DNA of 64,000 nucleotides from assembly GCA_025024175.1 (NCBI GenBank), contig QCXZ01000137.1, positions 76,074,680 through 76,138,679 on the forward strand, written 5' to 3'. Origin of the DNA: Rhyzopertha dominica. Lineage: Eukaryota > Arthropoda > Insecta > Coleoptera > Bostrichidae. The position numbers were made by a program, and so were the translations under genes. Each line of letters opens with the position of its first letter. The stretch's first letter is position 1. Of the stretch, positions 57,255 through 64,000 are shown in pieces. The notes under the pieces were generated by a model. That model made no database searches and had not been told where the DNA came from. It saw only the letters and a list, made by a program, of their open reading frames with translations.

Positions 57255-57524
57255 CTTATATTATGGACGCTGAAAGTATTCACCCTCGTATTTATAAACA
57301 TGTGTTTGACGTGCGATCACAGCCGTCTAAAAATTTTTTAAGTGCATCACGCAAATTATAGAATTATTAAATTATGGAAATTATTAATAAATTACTTTAA
57401 ATAGTCCAGTTCCTGTTATTTTTATTTCTTTTATCCTTCTTATAAGTTACGTTAAATTACTTTTGCATTTGGCCAAGAAATGATAATTCAAGGTAGGGTT
57501 ATAGTTATGCTCCCAAGTGTATTT

Positions 57525-59340
57525 TAGCCTGACTACCAAAACTTCAAATTTTCATTCTTTACACACCTAGGGTCTAGGGTCGTGAGTTTTCAGGAGTATC
57601 CCGCTAACCATAAGAGAGAGAAAAAAACACATATTCCACGTCGAATTTTTGAGTCTTTAAATAAAAGCCACTTCAGTCAATTTGTGGAAGACTCCTAAAC
57701 TAATACTTAAGGATTAAATTTTTGCGCTTTGATAATTCTCAATACGAAATACAAAAAGCTGTAAAACGCTGTTTACATTTAAGCAATGTGTACCTTTGAA
57801 AAAAGTACTTGAACCAAATGTGTCTCATTGATTTGAAAACTTCTGTGTTTTATTGTTAAAATAAGGGTATTTGTTATAGTTCTTCCATGAGAAGACGAAA
57901 TGTAAATGTAAGCAAAGTAGAACTCCAATTCATTATCCATTCGGATAATTTATTTTTCGAGAAGAAAGGGTACATACAAGAGGAATCAATTAAGCTAAGT
58001 ACATGAACAAAATTGGTGTCAAGAATCACTGTCAGATGTTTGAAAACATTCTAAAAAATGTCAACAAACGTGAGAATATTCTTATTATATTCTGTGTTTA
58101 CTCTATGTTATTGTGCCACACACAATGGTATGCTTCAATGATCAACGGTATTAGTATAGATAAAGCAACGCTTAACAAACATACCGATATGTTTGTTAAG
58201 TCTCTCTTTATTACTGGAATATTATATCGATGGTTCAAGGTGCTAATTAGAAAGCAACAAAAAATTATGCACCTTCATAATGTGCTCAGTTTAACTAGAC
58301 TGAAAGATAACTTTTGGAGTCCCCAGATACAATATTGTCGACGGGAATGGTGTATAGCTTCCGCTTCATGAACTTCAGTAAAGGTCAAGTCCTGCGTTAA
58401 CAAAACAATGGAAAAGGACCGACCAATCGATTTGCTCACTTCCAACGTACAAATTAAATTTCTGACATTTCCGCCTGGTCAGGTTTACACTTAGAAGGCT
58501 CTTCATAAAGTGAGCATTAAGTTGTGCCTAAGAACACCATCACTTCGTCTGTAAAATGTAATTTTATCCGACAAAAGTAAAGTTCAAGTGCTATACTTTC
58601 CCTGCGAATGCAGACTACTTAAAACACTGCAACTAGAAATGAGGTCGGGTAGAGTGTCCTCGCAGTGAGAAGAATAATACTGGGAATTCTTTATACCGCG
58701 ACTGGAAAATTTGTACTTGTACTTATTCTATATGCGTCGTGTGACGTTCATTGAAGGCTGTTTCAGGGATAGTCGCAGAAGCTGGTGGAATGATCACTGA
58801 TCAGTATAAGGGTATCATGTATCCTTGGTTGCTTTAGCGTTCGATATTCCGAGAAAAGATTAGCTGCACGCTGATATTGATTAGTGCCTTATTTAACTGT
58901 AAGCCACACCCTGAAAACAGGAAGCTACGATCTTAATTTCAAGAATTAAATGGACTATTAAACGGCCTGATATGGTGGTGCAAAAGTTTAGAACAAAATG
59001 CATAACTGATTAATTTACAGTTTTTCTAAATCCTTGGAGAGGTCATATTTGTTTCTCAAAATGTCATCTAGAATATTGCACAGCATTAATGGTAGTAATA
59101 CGTATACAGCTAACCTATGCATAAAATTGAAGGAGCAAAAAGAAAACAAATATGTGGAGGGGTGATAGTACATGTAATTCTAAGCAAAAAAGCTCAATTT
59201 GAAGACATGTGTTATATATTGCTTTATTCTAGAGGTACACATATTTAAATTTTTGACTTAGAAACATCTTTGGAGGAACATTGGCAGATGGTTATGTGGC
59301 ACCAAAGGTCGAACAATGAGCTATAAGAACTTTATAAGGA
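57525..59340. other. Mostly unrecognised sequence
   Basis: The only long frame (58,003-58,371) is listed separately. Around 58,400-58,600 the complement has short out-of-frame pieces (KITFYRRSDGVLRHN) that faintly resemble a mariner-type transposase, too weak to call. The rest is AT-rich. Confidence 0.3.
58003..58371 (+). CDS. Unrecognised 122-codon frame, hydrophobic N-terminal half
   Basis: The frame begins MNKIGVKNHCQMFENIL and contains hydrophobic stretches around residues 25-40 (ILIIFCVYSMLLC) and 68-80 (VKSLFITGILYRWFKVLI). The pattern of a hydrophobic segment, then Asp/Thr-rich sequence, then a second segment ending in basic residues and LHNVL is loosely like an N-terminal exon of an insect odorant receptor. 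No diagnostic motif is present, and no partner exon was found. It could equally be chance or a decayed element. Confidence 0.2.
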   Translation: MNKIGVKNHCQMFENILKNVNKRENILIIFCVYSMLLCHTQWYASMINGISIDKATLNKHTDMFVKSLFITGILYRWFKVLIRKQQKIMHLHNVLSLTRLKDNFWSPQIQYCRREWCIASAS

Positions 59341-59344
59341 GTCA

Positions 59345-59575
59345 AGCATAGTGAGTACCATAAAGGCACAGCGGATGGGATTTTTAGGACACATAATGGG
59401 AATACCGGAAGAGCTCCTAAAAATATACTGAACAACCTTACAGGAGGAAAGCAAGGAAGAGGAAGATCCAGAGAAAGATGGAGGGCCCAAGTGGGGGAGG
59501 ATATTACAAGGTTACAATTGGAAACAGGACACCCAAAATAAGAAGTTGTGGAAAGCGAAAACAGATGAAGCCATG
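59345..59575 (+). pseudogene. LINE C-terminal fragment
   Basis: The + strand reads IVSTIKAQRMGFLGHIMGIP, EELLKIY, then out of frame GGKQGRGRSRERWRAQVGED and ITRLQLETGHP. The WxGHxxRMPEER...GKRxRGRPRxRWxDxVxxD pattern is the well-known C-terminal tail of many insect LINE reverse transcriptases. Only this tail remains. Confidence 0.7.
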
Positions 59576-59579
59576 GGCC

Positions 59580-62200
59580 TTCTAGAAGTACTAATGATGG
59601 TTAAATATGGCGTTAGATTACTGGCGCATGCAGAACACAAACTGTTTTGGTTGAATTACAAAAATAATCGTGAGGTTATTACTGCAAGACAATGGCGTAA
59701 TAAACGAACTGTGTAAATATGGAGATATCGTTAACAATTACATTTCTAAGTCATCGTAAGGACTATTAAGGTATTAACATCAAATCCACGCATATTATGC
59801 CGTCATCAAATGACGACGATGCGCAATTTCACTCCCACTCCAAATTTTACAATACGCATAACAGGATTTATGAAGTTTTTTGAAACTATTCATGGTCTTT
59901 TTGACTTAAACAAAAATCGAACGCATATCGCATACGTTGGTTGTTAAAAGAATACAAGTCTTTTTTTAAATAGTAACTCGTGCATTATACCTTTTGATCT
60001 CGTATCTACATTTGTCGCATAACAAATAGTTATGGCGCCAGAACATTTCCAAATCATTTTCAGATTTAGTCACAGACCAGCTGCTATCAAAAAGTCCTGT
60101 ATGCGAAACTAGGTCCGTTATGTATAATAGTAAAACGTCACTACGCGCTGTGACGTAATCACCTGCACGTCAAATATCATTTCATGATTAATCTAACTGC
60201 CCTTTATAATATGTAATCGTAAGAACTTTCAAAACATTAAAAGTAAGGCAGCGAAGTAGCCACTGATCCCTTGTTATCAAATCNGTTACTGATCTTCACG
60301 CTTTTGTAGTNTAGAGTTAGTAGTAACCATTATATGGTTAGGTCAGACAAAATTAGTTTGTATCAAAACGACGGAAGAGATCAACGGCAGATAGATTGCG
60401 AAGAAAACTGTGGGAACCAACAAAAAGCTTGAGAGGATAAAAGAGTTGGATAAAATAAAGCCGACTGCATAACATTTGAGCAGCAAATTCTGCAAACCTT
60501 TACGGGTTTAGTGTATAAATTAAATCCGTGCAAACATATTTTTAGACAAACCTAATTACAGGCTTGAACAGCAGAGTAATAAAGTTATTTCGGGAGTAAC
60601 CTCTCGAATTTCGCGGTTACATGTTTAAATCGATATCAGCAGGCCATCATATCATAATGCTATTAATGAGAACGTCAGTTTATTTTATGGAAACACATAT
60701 TGCATATAAACTTGCATACAATAACGTATATAATACTTCGAAGCCATTGCTTTTTCCATGTTTGTACTACAAAACAAAACAGACACGTAGGTAATACTAA
60801 TATTCGTAGATTCGTACTGCATGAGAGAACAAGGCTATGGAAATTAAGAGGAAGTGATACTTAAATGGGTATTGTGTGTACGCTAGAAACGCTGCGGTTT
60901 TATAGCTACAATGCATTCAGATGTGGGCATGTAAGCTTCGTCTTGAATTGTAATTGTTCAAGCAATACACATTGGTTGCTATATTGCGCATAAGGTTTTG
61001 GAATGACCTTACACATGACGATTACCAAAAATACGGCAAAATTTTCCTCTTCCCTTTTCACTGATCGCTCGTTTTTGGCATTTATTTCAGGTAATATTCA
61101 ACTGTTATTATGGTGTGCCCACGCTGTACCTAAACAGAAACGAAATATTCGATCAGTTACGTCTAGAATACAGAATAAATGTATACTAGGAATTCCTAAA
61201 ATCCAAGCGAGATTTGGAAACCTAAGAGTGGAAGTCAACGAATCAGAAATTAAGAAAACACAAATCAAAGCAAAATTTTTAGTTTGATGTACTGAATTAG
61301 TTGGCAGCAGCTCAGAATACAATAATTGCGATATCTATGAAAGGTGGTCAGTCTAGTTCGGCGAACGAATGGGCAAAAATCCATCAGAAGCCATCAAATA
61401 CACGTAAATGTATCAATTTGAGGTACAATCGAGGTCTCTATATAGGGAGGAAACAGGTCCCGATTGCTATTTCGTCAGAAACTAGGAGACAACGCTACCC
61501 TTAATATGTCGAAACTAACCAATTACTGCCGTCAACTCGTTGCTAAACGTCATGCACAGTTGCAAGAAAGATTAGTTTGTTAGATTACAGTTTATGGGTT
61601 AATTAGGTACCCAAATATCGTTATATACTACACTACAAAAAGTTCTAAAGGAATCAATTAGACAGCACATGATTATAGTGTACGTACTGTGCACCAGATT
61701 GTATAATTTAATTTCGTGAAACATTTCACAAACGAACGGTTATGTTCACTAAAGTTTTAGTAGGCGTTTTAGTGTGCATTGTTCCCATTGTTTTAATGCA
61801 TTGGTATGCAATTAATAAAACAACACCTTCAAATTACCTAGTGGGGTTGCACTTACTTGAATTCATTCAAGGAACTGGATTTCCTGGCTCTGTCAATATA
61901 AATATTCACTACAGCTTTCAACTCAAATTTTTGGTGATAGACAAAATTTACATACATATTAATATATTCACAACTACGCAGTTAAAACTGGCAGAAAAAG
62001 GAATACTAAAGCTTATAGAATTATCTGTTAAAAATATAAAAACGAAATAACTTTGTTTTTTGAAATTTTGCTAGAAAAAATTGTCACGACGTGTTGCGTT
62101 CTTATATTTGATAAACAATTATAGCCTCAGACTTACACACAAATAGCAATAATGTATATGAGACATCACAAATGCGAACAACCACATAATCAGTGGTACC
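59580..62200. other. Unrecognised sequence
   Basis: No family resemblance in any frame. Frames at 61,003-61,287 and 61,301-61,504 (+) are unassigned. The frame at 61,742-62,050 is listed because of its signal-like start. Confidence 0.3.
61742..62050 (+). CDS. Unrecognised 102-codon frame with signal-like N-terminus
   Basis: It starts MFTKVLVGVLVCIVPIVLMH, a short basic start followed by a hydrophobic core of about 15 residues, typical of a signal peptide or membrane anchor. The rest (Asn/Ile/Lys-rich) has no recognisable domain and ends in a Lys-rich tail. There are no clear splice sites and no homologue I know. It may be a small secreted protein, a first exon running into intron, or chance. 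Confidence 0.2.
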   Translation: MFTKVLVGVLVCIVPIVLMHWYAINKTTPSNYLVGLHLLEFIQGTGFPGSVNINIHYSFQLKFLVIDKIYIHINIFTTTQLKLAEKGILKLIELSVKNIKTK

Positions 62201-62202
62201 TA

Positions 62203-63292
62203 CTATTGTATTGCCAGTTTACTAAGGTAGTATACAGGCATCAGAACCGAACTGTTTTCGAAAAATTCACTGTCACTATCCGAATCAGAATTTAAATCAA
62301 TGATCATACTGTTCACACTTCGAAAGAGATACGAGTTTTCAATGTAGATAACATGTTTTTGACAGTTTTTAGCACTAATCTTGTCAACTTTGTTCCTAAT
62401 AACGTCCACCACACTAGCATTTAAATTAGGAGATTTCTAGTGTCTTCTAATTCCTCGTTTTAGATCAGGAATATTAAGATTTTTAATTTTATTTAACAAG
62501 TCCTTTTTGATGGCCTTGTTAGGTATTTCGATATGATTTCTCGTCATATAATCCATAATGCCCCGTTTTCTAGTAGCTTGACACGGTTTCTTATTTAATT
62601 GTTTTGAATGATATTTTGCGTTATCCAGGACTATTACGCTGTTAGGAGATAGAAATGGCAACAACTGTTTCATAAACCAAGTCTCTAATAGTGAAGCATC
62701 CATGTCCAGATGATAGTCAGCAGAACAATTGCTGACAAAAGAAGTTGGGCCCATCCATTACTTCCACCCGCGTGCAAAATAATAATTATTTTGCCGCAGT
62801 AAGAGGGTGTATTTAAACAGCAATTTCTTGTACCATCAGTAAGACCATTTTTCACAACTTTATGCGAATCCAACCATGTTTCGTCGAGATAAACTATGTT
62901 GCCCCTTTCATCTCGATATTGCTTTATCTGAGTAACGTATTCGGATCTGAATTTTTTCAAACGTGGTGATTTCATAATGGACTAAATGTTTCGTCACAAC
63001 TTTCAATATCATATCCTGAATCATTTAATTTTTGTTTCAATTCGGCTATCGTAGGTACCATATTTTTCCTATACATATCGTATATAACCTTCTTTATTTC
63101 TGTACCCAAACTTTCACTGAATTTCGTGAACTTTTTTCTCTCGTTACTATCTTTCTTTATAATCTTTTGAATGGATGTATAAGGTACTTTAGTTAAATAA
63201 CTTGTAACTTTAACTGGANTAGAACTTCCCACCTTGATCAAACCTTGATACATATTCGTTACTATTTCTTGAGCGTCTGGATGACAAAACAT
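62203..63292 (-). pseudogene. DDE-superfamily transposase relic (divergent IS630-like)
   Basis: On the complement the N-terminal frame (63,292-62,972) starts MFCHPDAQEIVTNMYQGLIK and has a helix-turn-helix-like region. The next frame (62,975-62,685) carries GNIVYLDETWLDSHKV (first catalytic Asp) and IIILHAGGSNGW. After a one-base shift, 62,754-62,437 gives SADYHLDMDASLLETWFMKQ and NSVIVLDNAKYHSKQL (second Asp). A single in-frame stop at 62,437 separates it from a C-terminal acidic tail (DLNSDSDSDSE, to 62,203). Between the first two frames about 35-40 residues seem deleted. These motifs match a transposase family widespread in arthropods. No inverted repeats were found at its ends. Confidence 0.8.
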
Positions 63293-63299
63293 GTTGATG

Positions 63300-64000
63300 A
63301 AATAAATTCACTTCGAATTAGCTCAAAAATGTCACAAGCACAACTCTCACGTAACACGATCGGTTGTCGACTAAATAAATTTTGTTTCTAATTCCTCTAC
63401 CTGCTACCTGTNATCCATTTTATTTAGAAAAGAGTTAAAAGGAAAAAGGGCTACGACAATCCGTATTGAAGTATTAGTAAGTTTACCTGGACATTATTTT
63501 GAAACTCGGGTATCCTCAATTATAGAAACAAGGGATTATTTTTGCAATGAGGGTCGAACTTGGATACGCCCATCCATTTTACTGATATTTAAGCGTTTTA
63601 TTATAAAAATCTGGGTAAATCGTGATAAATAAGTACCTGTACAGGTAAAAAAAATGTTATGCAAATTTATATCTAAAGCGGCTGTAAATAGTGGCACATT
63701 TTCGGTTGCTAAATAGGATGATAATTGTCAATAAGGCACTGGAACGGTTTGCAAGAGACGAAAAGATGTGTAAATAAACCCATTTTGAAGCGATCGATTT
63801 CTACACAAAAGGACCCTCCATATAACGTTANTCCAATGGGAAAANNATACCTAATATCATTATGTGAATGTCCATTAGGACGATTATAGAATATTTCAAA
63901 ATGTAGAAACGTGAAAAAGAAAAAACATATGTACATTAAGACAAACTCATAGTTTTTCACAGTGTATTAGGTCAAATAAANTATACCGTAGAAAAAGATT
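63300..64000. other. Unrecognised AT-rich end of window
   Basis: No gene or repeat structure recognised; several ambiguous bases lie in the last 200 bp. An 83-codon frame on the complement (63,709-63,960) contains Ns and low-complexity Phe-rich sequence. Confidence 0.4.

Larger units (their letters stand above)
55768..57288 (-). mobile_element. Penelope-like retroelement with 283-bp inverted arms and 13-bp target duplication
   Basis: TATTTATAAACAT occurs at 55,755-55,767 and again at 57,289-57,301, a perfect 13-bp direct repeat and likely target duplication. Inside, arms at 55,771-56,053 and 56,972-57,254 are inverted copies of each other. The centre codes, on the complement, for the end of a reverse transcriptase and a GIY-YIG nuclease. 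Penelope elements are known for this domain pair and for terminal repeats in variable orientation. The copy is 5'-truncated, since only the last part of the RT remains. Confidence 0.85.
54543..57519 (-). mobile_element. Tc1-like DNA transposon interrupted by a Penelope-like element
   Basis: The left end (GACTGGGGAGC at 54,543) and the complement of the right end (ACACTTGGGAGC near 57,519) are diverged inverted repeats. They share AAATGCAAA(C/A)GTAA, TAACGTAAC-like and AAGAGGGAT-like words over about 120 bp. TA flanks both sides (54,541-54,542 and 57,520-57,521). A Tc1-type transposase lies on the complement (55,708-54,776). Removing the nested retroelement and its target duplication leaves about 1.44 kb, a normal Tc1-like size. 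Confidence 0.7.

Noticed and set aside
58380..58600. Possible mariner-type transposase fragment on the complement
   Set aside because: Only a faint resemblance over about 15 residues (KITFYRRSDGVLRHN); not enough to call.
1..64000. CRISPR arrays, phage, bacterial operons or multi-gene defence systems
   Set aside because: Spliced genes, AATAAA signals and eukaryotic transposons throughout; no regularly spaced repeats or operon-like gene runs.

Overview
The window is AT-rich nuclear DNA from an insect. Exons are short and bounded by GT/AG, introns range from 57 bp to about 2 kb, genes end in AATAAA signals, and the mobile DNA is of arthropod type. A beetle is a plausible guess from the overall look of the proteins, but the order cannot be fixed from the sequence alone. 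Scattered single Ns show a draft-quality assembly. There is no bacterial operon, CRISPR array, rRNA or convincing tRNA.

Three real host genes are supported. Idh3a (29,937-32,224, + strand, six exons) encodes the alpha subunit of mitochondrial NAD-dependent isocitrate dehydrogenase. It has a possible alternative first exon at 30,071-30,187. ClpX (33,884-39,867, + strand, nine exons) encodes the mitochondrial AAA+ unfoldase of the ClpXP protease. The C-terminal four exons of Gdap2 (45,682 down to 42,557, - strand) encode its CRAL-TRIO/Sec14-like domain; its N-terminal macro-domain exons were not found before the window ends. Idh3a and ClpX are neighbours in the same direction, and both products act in the mitochondrial matrix.

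Region 1-29.9 kb has no recognised host gene. It is a mosaic of dead mobile elements: LINE reverse-transcriptase remnants (0.4-1.0, 14.0-16.2, 25.2-26.9 and 27.1-28.1 kb), two copies of one IS630/Tc1/mariner-superfamily transposon (2.3-4.2 and 18.8-21.0 kb), a mariner relic (5.7-6.0 kb), a Mutator-like (MULE) relic (10.6-11.3 kb), a Ty3/gypsy RNase H relic (16.4-16.9 kb), and a 2.3-kb hAT element with a perfect 8-bp target duplication and a nested TA-flanked MITE (21.9-24.2 kb). Between these lie several GC/CpG-richer single-copy blocks of 300-600 bp with homeodomain-, Runt- and E-box-like words, which look like candidate cis-regulatory modules.

Region 40-64 kb holds more nested elements. A MULE sits inside an IS630-type relic (47.4-50.0 kb). 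A Penelope-like retroelement (PLE) with a GIY-YIG domain, 283-bp inverted arms and hammerhead-ribozyme-like motifs sits inside a Tc1-like element (54.5-57.5 kb). A divergent DDE transposase relic lies at 62.2-63.3 kb.

No new multi-gene system is visible. The most interesting structures are the PLE with its paired hammerhead-like motifs carrying an apparently compensatory core change, the nested insertions whose boundaries can be read, and the in-frame 57-bp intron of ClpX next to the ClpP-docking loop.
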